Notes: generated by a model from the letters alone, not told the origin. A stretch of DNA of 64,000 nucleotides from Pirellulales bacterium (GCA_019694435.1 JAIBBZ010000006.1:167963-231962), one strand, 5' to 3'. Shown: positions 8,010-16,811, counted from the stretch's first letter. Numbers and translations: made by a program.

Positions 8010-9515
8010 TTAGAGCTCGCGCCGGGTACTGGCCCCTTGTCGGGCCGCGTGTTCCTGCGCGGCCCGGTGTGGTCCGCGCAGCGTGGCGTGCGGACCGGAG
8101 AGCGTGGCACCCTCGGGAAGCGGCGCGGGCAGCGCCGTCGCTGAATCGCGACGCGCGACGCGCAGATGTGCGGCCAGCGGCGCTAGTGCCCCGGCAGCCC
8201 AAATCCAGGCCAGCGGCTCGATCGGCAAACGGAATCGCACCGAGGAGATGGTCAACGCGTGAAACGCAGTGACGGCCAGAAAGATGACCACGCTCGGCCA
8301 CAGCACGCGGATGCGCGACCACGTCGCCAGCAGGCCGGTCGTCCCCAGCACCAGCCATGCGACCGTCGTCACGCGAAACACGGCATTGGCCGTGCGTGGA
8401 TTCGTTTCGTCGAACAACAGAAAATAGCGCAACCGCGCCAGACACAGCCGAGCATAACGATCGGGTTGCGTGCGAATGAAATCCACGGCGCGTTGCCCCA
8501 GCCACCGGCAGCGCTGAGGCTCGCCGAGCAGGGCCAGTTGCCGATAGTCGGCGGGCGTGAGTGCCACGTCGTCGATATAGCGCGTAGCGAGACGAGCGCT
8601 TTGCACGGCTCCGGCCCGCGCGGCGAGGCTGTCCTCGCGCTGCGCCGTCGCAGCACGGCTCGCCTCGGTGGGCAGTTTGTCGGTGCCCAGGCTCAGCGGA
8701 TTGTTACCCTGCCAGAAGGCATAGCCGAAGGTCGACTTGATGAAGACCAGCTCGCCGTGAACGGCGTAGTTGCGCGCCAGCCATGGCGCGATGACCAGCG
8801 CGGCAGTGGCCACCGTTAGCGCCAGCCGCTTGAGGCCCGCCGTCCATGACAGGCCCTGGCCGCGGTCGGCCAGCAGCCGCGCCAGCGCCGCAATGGGCAA
8901 CGCCACGGCCAGAATCGGTTCCCAGAGCAGCAACCAGCCGGCCGCCGCTCCAAACCAGAGCGGCCCTCGCCAGCCCGATGTGCCGGCGCGCTGCGCCAGC
9001 CACAACACGACGAACAAACACAGCGTGATCCAGACGACGGGCTGGATTTGCGCGACCGCGTAAAGCTGCGTTGGATGCACGGCCGCCAAGAGCCCGGCGA
9101 ACCAGCCGGCGGCCGGCGACTCGGGAAACCAGCGTGCCGCCAGTTGCGCCACGAGTACCACGCAAGCAGCACCGGCCAGCGCCTGGAGCACTTGCATTAA
9201 ATACAGCGACGCGAGTCCCTGACCGCAGAACGTTTGCACCGCGGCCAACAGCAGCGGGTAGCACGGCGCTTGTTGCGACGTGGGCCCTTCGCTACCGAGA
9301 AAACGAATGGCAAAGCCCTTGCCGGCCAGCAGGTTGGCGGCGATCTGGCCGTGCTCGAAGGTGTACGGCGGATGCGCCGCATCAGCCAGCAGCCACACGA
9401 CCGTCAGCCGCGCGGCCAGCGCGAACGCCGCCAAGGCAAACATTCCGCGCCACGACAGCGCCGCAAGTGGCGCCGGCACACGCACATCGTCGGGACGAGG
9501 CCGATCGGAATTCAC
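8010..9515 (-). CDS. Membrane glycosyltransferase, family 39 (ArnT/PMT-like)
   Basis: The GTG at 9515 gives 501 residues; an ATG at 9443 is an alternative. About eleven hydrophobic helices are visible. The first extracytoplasmic loop has FEHGQIAANLLAGKGF followed by QQAPCYPLLLA, the arrangement seen in GT39 enzymes (acidic residue in loop 1, then a P-x-Y-P-L-L-L segment). Such enzymes transfer sugars from polyprenyl-phosphate donors to lipids or proteins on the outer face of the inner membrane. Acceptor and donor are unknown. The C-terminal 60 residues are soluble, Ala/Arg-rich and probably cytoplasmic. Confidence 0.8.
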   Translation of the reverse strand: MNSDRPRPDDVRVPAPLAALSWRGMFALAAFALAARLTVVWLLADAAHPPYTFEHGQIAANLLAGKGFAIRFLGSEGPTSQQAPCYPLLLAAVQTFCGQGLASLYLMQVLQALAGAACVVLVAQLAARWFPESPAAGWFAGLLAAVHPTQLYAVAQIQPVVWITLCLFVVLWLAQRAGTSGWRGPLWFGAAAGWLLLWEPILAVALPIAALARLLADRGQGLSWTAGLKRLALTVATAALVIAPWLARNYAVHGELVFIKSTFGYAFWQGNNPLSLGTDKLPTEASRAATAQREDSLAARAGAVQSARLATRYIDDVALTPADYRQLALLGEPQRCRWLGQRAVDFIRTQPDRYARLCLARLRYFLLFDETNPRTANAVFRVTTVAWLVLGTTGLLATWSRIRVLWPSVVIFLAVTAFHALTISSVRFRLPIEPLAWIWAAGALAPLAAHLRVARRDSATALPAPLPEGATLSGPHATLRGPHRAAQEHAARQGASTRREL

Positions 9516-9716
9516 GGCGACACGCGAAGTGGCGGTCTGAAACGCTCCCCCGGCAATCGACGGGGGCGGCGGATTCTAGACCTGCGCTGGCTGCCGCCGC
9601 TAGAGCGAAGCGTACGTCGTGCGCGGATGAAAACCGGCGGAGACATGCTGACGCTAGCGTGCTAGCAGCGCTCGCGAGCGACCGTGTGCCGCGGTTGCGA
9701 GTTGGGCAGCCGCGCT

Positions 9717-10691
9717 CTACCGTCCCATCGCATCCTGCAGATCGACCGCCCCGTACCCGAGGACGACGTCGTTCGCGTCGACGCCCGGGGCGAACTGGCC
9801 CCGGCGGTTCACAAAGATGTTGTCGCCGCGGTCGCACGTCAGGCACGACGGCAGCAAATCGACGTGGCCGTCTTCATACCAGACGTTCACGCCGTGACCC
9901 CCGTGGCTCAGGGGTGCCGCACCGCTGGCCAGCAGCGTTGCGGCCGGCAGATCGGCGCGCTGCCGGCGCGGCGAATCGGCCAGCACCGGGAACGTCGAGC
10001 GATGCAGATTGCGCGGGGAGCGCAACTCCTGGTTTTCATAGTAACCCAGGCAATAGCTGTAGCTGCCGCTTAGGCGCTCGCTGAGCTGGGCCAGTTGCTC
10101 GCGCGTAGCTCGTTCGAATTCCTGGCACGTGGGCAGCTTCAGAAACTCGTTGTCCGACATCGACGCGGGGCAGACCAGGGTCTTGGGACACTCGAGGTAT
10201 CCCAATTCCAGCATCCGCGGCGCGAACATGCTCACCAGCGCCAAGCGGTCGCGCACCGGTACGTCGGGAAAGTATCCGCAGTGGCGTTCGCTGTAATTCA
10301 GCAGTGCATTACCGATCATCTGCAGTTGGAACTGGCAACCGGCCATCTGGCTGACGAGCCGGCTGTGATTGACGGCCGGGAAAAACAGCATGCCGGCGGC
10401 GATCACGATCCCGGCGGCGACACTCAGGTCTTGCGTGCGCCAACGCTGGGCCTGACCGGCAGGTGCCTCGCACAGCAGCGCGGCGCGGTGCCGTACGAAC
10501 TCGCAAGTGCGCGACGCCAACCGCGCAGGCGGCTCAAAAGGCTGCCCGTCGTGCGCAAGCGGCTGCAACCCGCGCTTGAGGACATCCAAGTCCCGGCGCA
10601 GGGCAGGATCGCGTGTCAGGTGGGCTTCCAGGCGTTCGCAGTCAGTTTTTTCGAGGGCGTTGAGCAGGTAGCCGAGCAATTCATCTCGCAT
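9717..10691 (-). CDS. Membrane anti-sigma factor fused to a DUF1559-like extracellular domain
   Basis: The ATG at 10691 overlaps the end of the sigma-factor gene by 11 bp and gives 324 residues. Residues 1-60 (MRDELLGYLLNALEKTDCER and on) match the zinc-less anti-sigma N-terminus common in planctomycetes. A transmembrane helix at about residues 103-122 follows. The extracytoplasmic part starts with QFQLQMIGNALLNYSERHCG and ends with GVNVWYEDGHV. This is the layout of DUF1559 proteins, whose N-termini resemble pseudopilins and whose C-termini carry an H-X9-DG motif (the spacing here is about ten residues). It has several cysteines. It should hold the ECF sigma factor encoded just upstream at the membrane and release it on a signal; the signal is unknown. 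Confidence 0.78.
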   Translation of the reverse strand: MRDELLGYLLNALEKTDCERLEAHLTRDPALRRDLDVLKRGLQPLAHDGQPFEPPARLASRTCEFVRHRAALLCEAPAGQAQRWRTQDLSVAAGIVIAAGMLFFPAVNHSRLVSQMAGCQFQLQMIGNALLNYSERHCGYFPDVPVRDRLALVSMFAPRMLELGYLECPKTLVCPASMSDNEFLKLPTCQEFERATREQLAQLSERLSGSYSYCLGYYENQELRSPRNLHRSTFPVLADSPRRQRADLPAATLLASGAAPLSHGGHGVNVWYEDGHVDLLPSCLTCDRGDNIFVNRRGQFAPGVDANDVVLGYGAVDLQDAMGR

Positions 10692-11364
10692 CGGTCTGCT
10701 GTTCTCCGGCGCTGTGCGGACCCGCTTCATGATCGCGGGTCCACGAGTCGTTCAGTTTGTAAATCGCGGTGTGCAGGCGGCTCTTTACGGTCCCTACGGG
10801 AATCGCCAGCACTTCGGCCGCTTCGCGATACTTGAGGCCTTGGTAGTAAATCAAGTTGACTGCCGCTCGCAACGGCTCGGGCAAGGCGGCCACGGCCTGC
10901 CGGATCCAATTGCGGCGTTCGGTGGCTTCGAGACTGTCCGACGGGCTCGAGTCGCGATTCTCCAGCAACTCGACCAGCGAACTGGCGTCGCGATCGTCGC
11001 CTGCGCTGTTCGGTCGGTCCAGGCTCACCATCCGGTGGCGGCGGTTGCGGCGCTGGGCATCGATCGCCTGATTGGTGGCGATCGTATATAGCCACGGCCG
11101 AAACCGTCGCCCTTCCTCGAACTGATCGCACTTCAAGTGCACCTGTAAAAAGGTCGCCTGAAACGCGTCCTCGGCCATCACGGGGTCGTCCAGGTAACGC
11201 CGCAGGTAGCTGTACAACTCCTGCTCGTAACGGTGGACCAACTCCTCAAAGGCTCGGCGGTCTGCCCGGCTACGGTAACGCAGCAGCAGCTCCTCGTCCG
11301 AGACCGTTTTCTCACGGTCCTCGAGGACCGCGGAGTTCATACCTTTCGTCGTGGTGGCCATCAT
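10681..11364 (-). CDS. ECF RNA polymerase sigma factor (sigma-70 family)
   Basis: The product has 227 residues. Region 2 is seen at about residues 28-95 (ELYSYLRRYLDDPVMAEDAF, FRPWLYTIATNQAIDAQRR). Region 4 lies at about 150-215 (LPEPLRAAVNLIYYQGLKY, then the helix-turn-helix AEVLAIPVGTVKSRLH). Two adjacent ATGs at 11364 and 11361 and a third at 11340 are possible starts. A TATAAG box on the minus strand at 11374-11379 lies only 9 nt upstream of the first ATG, which would give an almost leaderless message; this is tentative. The gene overlaps the anti-sigma gene by 11 bp, the usual sigma/anti-sigma coupling. Confidence 0.92.
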   Translation of the reverse strand: MMATTTKGMNSAVLEDREKTVSDEELLLRYRSRADRRAFEELVHRYEQELYSYLRRYLDDPVMAEDAFQATFLQVHLKCDQFEEGRRFRPWLYTIATNQAIDAQRRNRRHRMVSLDRPNSAGDDRDASSLVELLENRDSSPSDSLEATERRNWIRQAVAALPEPLRAAVNLIYYQGLKYREAAEVLAIPVGTVKSRLHTAIYKLNDSWTRDHEAGPHSAGEQQTDAR

Positions 11365-11514
11365 TTCTTACGTCTTATACGCAGAAGGGTTCTCGCCGGT
11401 CGCAATTAATTCGCCGCCGAGTGGGCATCCTTGGCACATGCCCTACTGCTTTCGATGAGTTTACCGAAGGAGAAGTGACATTTCCCGGAAAAAGCCAAGC
11501 CCGGGGATGCCAAA

Positions 11515-11544
11515 TTGACAGGTGTTTTGCCGCCGACCTACACT
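11515..11544 (+). promoter_or_regulatory. Sigma-70 type promoter of the NCS2-like permease
   Basis: A perfect -35 box TTGACA (11515-11520) is separated by 18 nt from TACACT (11539-11544). Transcription would begin near 11551. This argues for the GTG at 11570 as the start of the permease, since an in-frame GTG at 11522 would lie inside the promoter. Confidence 0.65.
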
Positions 11545-11569
11545 CACAGCCCGCATATCCGCAACTCGC

Positions 11570-13207
11570 GTGCCCTTGTCACAGGTCGTTCGTTTGACGC
11601 CGTACCGTTGGGCCACTCCAGGTGACATAAACGCATTCTGCGGCTTGGTTTTGGACAACCTCGCCGTGATGGTGCTGTTGGTCAGCATGCTGGTGGGCAC
11701 CTACGGCTTCGATGCAAGTTTTGCTCTTCGTTACATGATTCCCGGCACCGCACTGGGGGTGGTGGTCGGGGATCTCTGCTTTACCTGGATGGCGTTTCGC
11801 CTGGCCGCACGCACCGGACGCAACGACGTCACTGCTATGCCTTTGGGGCTCGATACGCCGAGCACCTTCGGGATGGTGTTTTTTGTCCTGGGTGATGCTT
11901 TTGTTACCGCCAAGGCGGCTGGACTTGCTCCGGAGGAGGCCTGCCGCCATGCCTGGCACATTGGCATCTGTGCCCTGATCACTAGTGGCGTGTTCAAGTT
12001 GGCCTGCGCAACGCTCTCCGGCTGGATTCGTCAAATTGTTCCCCGGGCGGGTCTGTTGGGGTCGCTAGCAGCCATCGCCCTGGTGCTGATTGGCTTTCTC
12101 CCCCTGCTCGAGGTGGCCCACCTGCCCGTGGTGGGGTATGTCACGCTGGCGGTCATCCTCACGGCTCTCGTCGCGCGCGTTCCCTTGCCGGGACGCGTCC
12201 CGGGGGCCCTGGGCGCCCTGGTGGTGGGTTGCGTCGTCTATTTCTTGATGAGCGCCACCGGGACGCTGGGCTACGATCCCGGCGCGCTATCCCACACAGC
12301 ATTTGAGCCTCAACTGGGCCTGTTAGTTCCCTGGCCCAGCCTCGCCTGGCTCGATACGTTCGGCGCTTCGCTCAAATACCTGCCCGTGGTGATCCCGTTC
12401 GCGCTGGCGACTGTCGTGGGCGGCATCGACTGCACGGAAAGCGCGGCAGCCGCCGGCGACGAATACTCCACCGGGCGGGTCATCGCCATCGAGGGACTGG
12501 CCACGCTCGTCGCCGGGCTGTGCGGCGGGGTGATCCAGACGACGCCCTACATCGGCCAACCGGCCTACAAGGCGATGGGCGGGCGCGCCGCCTACACGCT
12601 CGCCGCGGCGCTGTTCATCGGCCTGGCCGGCATGACGGGCTCGTTCGCCTACGTCTATGCCTATCTGCCCAAGCCGGCGATTTTTCCGATCCTGATCTTC
12701 ATCGGCTTGGAGATCACGGCGCAGAGCTACCACGCCACGCCGCAGCGTCATTACCCGGCCGTAGGACTGGCCTGCTTGCCGGCGATCGCCTACCTGGTCG
12801 TGATCTTCACCGACAACCTGTTGGCTCAAACGGGCACTTCGGTCGCCGCGCTCAAACCGCCGCTCGACGTGCAGTTGCCCACGCTGCGGGTGCTCTCGGC
12901 CGGATTTATTGTCACCAGCCTGTTGTGGGCCGCTACTCTGGCGTCGATCATCGATGGGCGACTCAAGGGCGCCGCCGGGTTTGTGGCCGCGGCTGCGCTG
13001 TTGAGCGCGTTCGGGGTGATTCACTCGCCGCTGCCCGGCAGCCCGATGTTCTTGCCCTGGAACCTCGACACCCGCAGCCTGCCCCCGGCGCTGGCCGGAC
13101 AGACACCCTATCACCTCGCCGCGGCCTATGGGCTCGTGGCCGCGCTGTTGTTTGGCTGGGGCTTGTGGCTCGGCGATCGTAAGCTGACGGTCGACGAAGC
13201 ACCCTAA
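11570..13207 (+). CDS. NCS2/AzgA-like permease (nucleobase-type transporter family)
   Basis: The GTG at 11570 is chosen because a near-consensus promoter lies just upstream; 545 residues result. About 13 hydrophobic helices are visible. The first is preceded by ATPGDINAF and the charged motif GRNDVTAMPLGLDTPS follows the second or third. A central GGIDCTESAAAAGDEYST corresponds in position and style to the AzgA/xanthine-uracil permease signature. Family members are proton- or sodium-coupled purine/pyrimidine importers, but this branch is divergent and the substrate cannot be named. It is followed after 26 bp by an acyltransferase gene, possibly in the same transcript. Confidence 0.72.
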   Translation: MPLSQVVRLTPYRWATPGDINAFCGLVLDNLAVMVLLVSMLVGTYGFDASFALRYMIPGTALGVVVGDLCFTWMAFRLAARTGRNDVTAMPLGLDTPSTFGMVFFVLGDAFVTAKAAGLAPEEACRHAWHIGICALITSGVFKLACATLSGWIRQIVPRAGLLGSLAAIALVLIGFLPLLEVAHLPVVGYVTLAVILTALVARVPLPGRVPGALGALVVGCVVYFLMSATGTLGYDPGALSHTAFEPQLGLLVPWPSLAWLDTFGASLKYLPVVIPFALATVVGGIDCTESAAAAGDEYSTGRVIAIEGLATLVAGLCGGVIQTTPYIGQPAYKAMGGRAAYTLAAALFIGLAGMTGSFAYVYAYLPKPAIFPILIFIGLEITAQSYHATPQRHYPAVGLACLPAIAYLVVIFTDNLLAQTGTSVAALKPPLDVQLPTLRVLSAGFIVTSLLWAATLASIIDGRLKGAAGFVAAAALLSAFGVIHSPLPGSPMFLPWNLDTRSLPPALAGQTPYHLAAAYGLVAALLFGWGLWLGDRKLTVDEAP

Positions 13208-13233
13208 GGCGGACGTTATCTCGCGAGGCGGAC

Positions 13234-13821
13234 ATGCGTGCCTGGTTCGGCAAGCTGATCTTGAAGCTCATCGGTTGGCGCCTGGAAGGGGGCAAGCCGG
13301 CGCTCAACAAATACGTCATCATCGCCGCGCCGCACACATCGAACTGGGACCTGCTCGTCGCGGTGGCGATGTCGATGGTCCTGGGGATTTACGTGCACTG
13401 GGTCGGCAAACACACGCTGTTCCGTTGGCCGTTCGGCGGCTTCATGCGCTGGATCGGCGGCGTGCCCGTCGATCGCCGCTCGCGGCACAACGCGGTGCAG
13501 CAAATCGCGGCCGAGTTTGCCCGGCACGACGAGTTCATCCTGATGGTGCCGCCGGAGGGCACGCGCCATCGGCCCGAGTATTGGAAAAGCGGCTTCTATT
13601 ACATCGCCCAAAAGGCCAAGGTCCCGATCGCGATGGGCTTTCTCGACTATGGCCGCAAGGTGGGCGGCATTGGCCCGCTGTTGCACGTGACCGGCGACTT
13701 GAAGGCCGACGTGCAGGTGCTGCGCGATTTTTACGCGGGCATGACGGGCTACTATCCCGACAACTTCTGCCCGCCGCGGCTGCGCGAAGAGGTCGAAGCG
13801 CCGGCCGACGCCAAGTCGTGA
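13234..13821 (+). CDS. 1-acyl-sn-glycerol-3-phosphate acyltransferase-like protein (PlsC family)
   Basis: The 195-residue product is a compact LPLAT domain. The catalytic HX4D motif is seen as His34-Thr-Ser-Asn-Trp-Asp39. The acceptor-binding PPEGTR motif lies near residues 107-112 and a hydrophobic stretch (VAMSMVLGIYVHWVG) links them. This enzyme class transfers an acyl chain from acyl-ACP or acyl-CoA to lysophosphatidate or related acceptors at the cytoplasmic face of the membrane. It lacks the long N-terminal helices of E. coli PlsC and is closer to short LPLATs of unknown acceptor. It starts 26 bp after the permease and converges on the DinB gene. Confidence 0.85.
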   Translation: MRAWFGKLILKLIGWRLEGGKPALNKYVIIAAPHTSNWDLLVAVAMSMVLGIYVHWVGKHTLFRWPFGGFMRWIGGVPVDRRSRHNAVQQIAAEFARHDEFILMVPPEGTRHRPEYWKSGFYYIAQKAKVPIAMGFLDYGRKVGGIGPLLHVTGDLKADVQVLRDFYAGMTGYYPDNFCPPRLREEVEAPADAKS

Positions 13822-13858
13822 CGGGCCGCGGGCGTATGAACTCGTTGGCAGGCGTGCG

Positions 13859-14347
13859 CTAGATCAACGGCGCCTTGCCGAGCTTGCGGCGACAGGCCGA
13901 CAACTGTGCGATGTGGAACGACTCGTGCGTGCACATCAGGTGGGCCAAGACGTCGCCGATCGTTTCGAGCGGCGTGCCTTTGAGGACCTCGACCGTCTGC
14001 GGCTGCTGCATGGCGGCCGGATCGGCGGTGCGCGCCGCTTCGGTGACGCGTGCATGACCCGCCACGAGCGCGGCCAGCAGCTCGGCCTTCGACGGCACGT
14101 TGTCGCCCAGCTCGGCCGGCTTGCTGCCGGGCCCGAACATAGCATGCCACGCGCGCGGGCACTCGCGCCCCAGCCCCAGCAGCCGGGCGGCAAAGTCGGT
14201 GCAGATCGCCAGGTGCCCGAGAATCCAAGCCGGCGGATTCGCGCCTGGAAAGGGCACCAACCGCAGCTCGTCGTCCGGAATATCCGCGGCGATCAATTGC
14301 ACCATCGAGAGATTGAAGCGATACAGCGTGCGTTCGTGGGTAAACAT
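13859..14347 (-). CDS. DinB family protein (putative metal-binding four-helix bundle)
   Basis: The 162-residue product matches the DinB/YfiT fold. Histidines are placed in GHLAICTDFA (helix 2) and in HESFHIAQL (helix 4), the usual three-His metal site. Members include thiol-dependent enzymes (bacillithiol or mycothiol S-transferases) and many of unknown role, so no substrate is proposed. The start is the ATG at 14347 (MFTHERTLYRFNLS). A perfect hairpin lies about 82-107 bp upstream of that ATG (14429-14454). It is a single gene converging on the acyltransferase. Confidence 0.85.
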   Translation of the reverse strand: MFTHERTLYRFNLSMVQLIAADIPDDELRLVPFPGANPPAWILGHLAICTDFAARLLGLGRECPRAWHAMFGPGSKPAELGDNVPSKAELLAALVAGHARVTEAARTADPAAMQQPQTVEVLKGTPLETIGDVLAHLMCTHESFHIAQLSACRRKLGKAPLI

Positions 14348-14841
14348 GAGAAGCCTCAGCAGCCTCGGTGTACTTGTCGCGGCATGCCCATCCGCAGATT
14401 GGCCCCCAGCGACCGCGTGAGTTTAATCCCTGCAGCACGGCCTGGCTGCAGGGCATGATTCCTGCGGGCAGACGCTCATCCTGCCCACACACCCAGGGCG
14501 CTCGCTCTCAAAACGGTCATCGAGAAAAGGACGGGCCTACTGCTGTCGTCGAAGCAAGACGATGCCCGGCCATCACAGGGCGCCACTGAAAAACGACAGG
14601 CGCGGCCAGCATAGCAGCATCCCTGAATTAGCCGCCGAAACGCACAGGTCGCGCCCACGCAAGTTGCCAAGCCGCGTTACAATTCTCCGCGACGGTGGGT
14701 TGGGCCAGAGCAGGATGCCCTCATTTGCTTCTTAACGATGTGGATGCGATGTATGCTGCTCGGTAGAAGGAGTGGTTCGTCAACGCGAGAATCACAACGC
14801 ATTCGTGCTTGTAGCACGCTACTCGCCAATGGAGGAATCGG
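14348..14841. other. Gene-free stretch with a perfect hairpin
   Basis: No credible coding frame is seen on either strand. A perfect 8-bp inverted repeat CCCTGCAG / CTGCAGGG lies at 14429-14454 (10-nt loop), upstream of the divergent DinB gene. The right half becomes less GC-rich towards the orphan gene at 14842 and must hold that gene's promoter, but no clear -35/-10 pair was found. Confidence 0.5.
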
Positions 14842-15411
14842 ATGGGATTGAAAATCCACTCCCTAGAAGAACTACCCTCCGCGCCCGCAAGGGGTTACTA
14901 CGTTTATCTGCTCGACTACGGTTGGGACGAGCCCCTCGGCCGGGCGCTCCACGACAACTTTGATGAAATGGCCAATGCGGCATCGCGGAACAACGCTGCC
15001 GTAATACTTGGTGTCGGCAATGAGTTCAATGATGAAGTTCTGTCATGGCACGGAGTGAACGGCAGGAATGCAGATGACCTGCTGCCGGCAATCCTCATCA
15101 CTAACAAACCTCCTCGTGAGTTCAGAGAACAACATGGATCTTGGAGGCGCGAGCACGACCACCTCGTGATAATCCCACTCCGAGATCAATGCAAAACAGC
15201 AACGGATGTCGTTCGGGTCATAGCGAGCGTTTTTGCCGACATAAAGGCGAATCGACCACTTGCGAACTTCGAAGTTGCAAGGGAGGATCGCGCAGGATTG
15301 AAGGGCGCGATCTTAGACGCGATCGTTTTGCGGCCAACCTTCGGCGGCATCGGAGTCGACTTAAAGGCGCTATTGAACAAGCTCGTGATGAGGCGACAAG
15401 ATCGTGCGTAA
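14842..15411 (+). CDS. Orphan hypothetical protein with lower GC
   Basis: I do not recognise this 189-residue protein. The start is well supported: GGAGG lies 6 nt before the ATG at 14842. The protein is soluble, mixed alpha/beta and acidic-to-neutral. It opens with a strand-like segment (GYYVYLLDYGWDEPLG) and has two strand-like VILGVGNE and LVIIPLRDQ segments, suggesting a Rossmann-like or nucleotide-sensor-like core, which is only inference. Codon use is less GC-biased than in neighbouring genes (more A/T in third positions), and the gene is flanked by about 0.5 kb of non-coding DNA on each side. That pattern fits an accessory, horizontally acquired gene. No transposase or tRNA is next to it. 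Confidence 0.6.
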   Translation: MGLKIHSLEELPSAPARGYYVYLLDYGWDEPLGRALHDNFDEMANAASRNNAAVILGVGNEFNDEVLSWHGVNGRNADDLLPAILITNKPPREFREQHGSWRREHDHLVIIPLRDQCKTATDVVRVIASVFADIKANRPLANFEVAREDRAGLKGAILDAIVLRPTFGGIGVDLKALLNKLVMRRQDRA

Positions 15412-15959
15412 CTACTTGCAAGCATCACATTGCGACTCGCAGCAGTGATGCTCATCCTTGCGATATCGCCTCTGCAGTCATGACGAGCCGTCCCGAAATG
15501 TGCACAGTCTGCTCGCGATCTGCTTTGGACATATCAACCGACGCGACCGATCGGTCTTGTGTCAGCACCTAGGTCGAGCCGTCCCGTGTTATCGGCAGTG
15601 ATCGCAATGAGATGAAAAGCTCGCAATTGATCTGGTTGCTGAATCCTTGGCCGAACAACGGTCCGGGGCTTCTGCTGACTGGCGCCAGCCGCGGTTGCGA
15701 TGCTTGGTTCCGCGGCCCGCTTCACCGGTCCACATCGCGCGATTGCTCTCTCTTGCGGCACGCGGCCTTGGCGGGCGCCTTGGCAACTTTTCAGCCGTGC
15801 ATCCTGCGAAAATTCAGCTAAAGGCAAGCACTTTTCTTTATCGGGCGGATCCCCCTCCGTATACTCAGCGCCCTCTTGCTAGCGCAAATCGGGCACCGTT
15901 TTCCCCAACGTCGGGTGAAAACAGCGTGACCTGTTTGCACTTTTCCCGGAGGGCCGCTG
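15412..15959. other. Gene-free stretch upstream of the PEP-CTERM gene
   Basis: Short open frames exist on both strands but none has a Shine-Dalgarno, a recognisable domain or convincing codon bias. The left half is lower in GC, like the orphan gene before it. The last 100 bp contain a TATACT box (15860-15865) and an imperfect palindrome at 15898-15922 that may regulate the PEP-CTERM gene. Confidence 0.5.
15898..15922. promoter_or_regulatory. Imperfect palindrome (operator-like)
   Basis: Arms GTTTTCCCC (15898-15906) and GGTGAAAAC (15914-15922) pair with one mismatch around a 7-nt centre. It lies 38 bp before the PEP-CTERM start and about 33 bp after a TATACT -10-like box at 15860-15865, the position expected for a repressor or leader site. 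Confidence 0.4.
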
Positions 15960-16757
15960 ATGCGAAGTGGGCAGATGATGAGAAGCGTCGCATTTCTATT
16001 GATCGTCGCCTCAACGGTGTTGGGTTTCGCCACGACCAGGTCGTTTGCCGCGCCCGCATACGTTCACCTGAACCTGGCGGGTTCGAGCCTGCTGCTGACG
16101 ATTGACGCGCTGGGTGCGATCACCGCCACGGTCGGCTTCAATCCGACCGGCACGCAGGAGATCTTCTTTGACGACGGCTGTGACCCCACGTCGATGACTT
16201 TCGACCATGGTGATTTTTCCCTGAGCGATCAGACCCTGCAGCTCAATCTCGGCGCCCTCGGCAATGTGCGCGTCGGCTTTGCAGGCGTGAAGCTCGGCGG
16301 CCTGGTGAGCACGGGCAACGTGCCGCTCAACTACACCGGCGGCACCTGGAACTACACGTTTGATCCGGGCGATCCGACGGGTGGCAATGTAACCAGCATC
16401 GCCATCGACGAGGGTCTGCTGACTTATGTCGGTTCGGGTGCCATCTCGCTGCTGCTCGGCTCGGGTACGCTCGATTTCGCGACCGACCCGGTCATCGCCG
16501 ACCTGCCGTCGCTCGGCCAGACCGGCACGTTGACGCGCACGTTGTTGAGTAGTGCCAGCAGTTCCTATTCCGTGGTGCTCTCGGCTCCGCTGTCGGTGTA
16601 CACCGCCGTAGACTCTGACCTGGGCATCTACGCCACGCTGCAAGGGGTGATTCTCGCCACCGGCACCTACATGTGCGTTCCGGAGCCCTCAACGCTGGTC
16701 TTGCTGAGCATTGCCCTGGTTGGCTTGATCCCGATTTGCCGGCGGATCAGGAAATAG
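15960..16757 (+). CDS. PEP-CTERM sorting domain protein
   Basis: The 265-residue product has an N-terminal signal peptide (hydrophobic residues about 8-24, cleavage near ARG-SFAAPA). A beta-rich extracellular region poor in cysteine follows. The C-terminus reads VPEPSTLVLLSIALVGLIP followed by a basic tail, the hallmark PEP-CTERM signal recognised by exosortase. The start ATG at 15960 follows GGAGG at about 7 nt. PEP-CTERM proteins are exported and processed by exosortase, often into the exopolysaccharide matrix. The exosortase itself is not in this window. It is a single-gene unit ending at a hairpin. Confidence 0.9.
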   Translation: MRSGQMMRSVAFLLIVASTVLGFATTRSFAAPAYVHLNLAGSSLLLTIDALGAITATVGFNPTGTQEIFFDDGCDPTSMTFDHGDFSLSDQTLQLNLGALGNVRVGFAGVKLGGLVSTGNVPLNYTGGTWNYTFDPGDPTGGNVTSIAIDEGLLTYVGSGAISLLLGSGTLDFATDPVIADLPSLGQTGTLTRTLLSSASSSYSVVLSAPLSVYTAVDSDLGIYATLQGVILATGTYMCVPEPSTLVLLSIALVGLIPICRRIRK

Positions 16758-16774
16758 CAGTCGGCTTCCATCTG

Positions 16775-16796
16775 TGCCAAACGGCAAGATTTGGCA
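16775..16796. terminator. Bidirectional terminator-like hairpin
   Basis: A perfect 7-bp inverted repeat TGCCAAA / TTTGGCA with an 8-nt loop lies in the 54-bp gap between the PEP-CTERM stop (16757) and the convergent gene's stop (16812). Its position suggests termination from both sides. Confidence 0.5.
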
Positions 16797-16811
16797 GATC
16801 TCCTCACAACG

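Noticed and set aside
11475..11477. GTG with a GGAG just upstream, before the NCS2-like permease
   Set aside because: It is in a different frame from the permease and opens only about 45 codons. The promoter at 11515-11544 lies downstream of it.
15534..15827. A 97-codon minus-strand frame in the gap before the PEP-CTERM gene
   Set aside because: There is no Shine-Dalgarno, no recognisable domain, and the sequence bias is weak, so it was left as non-coding.
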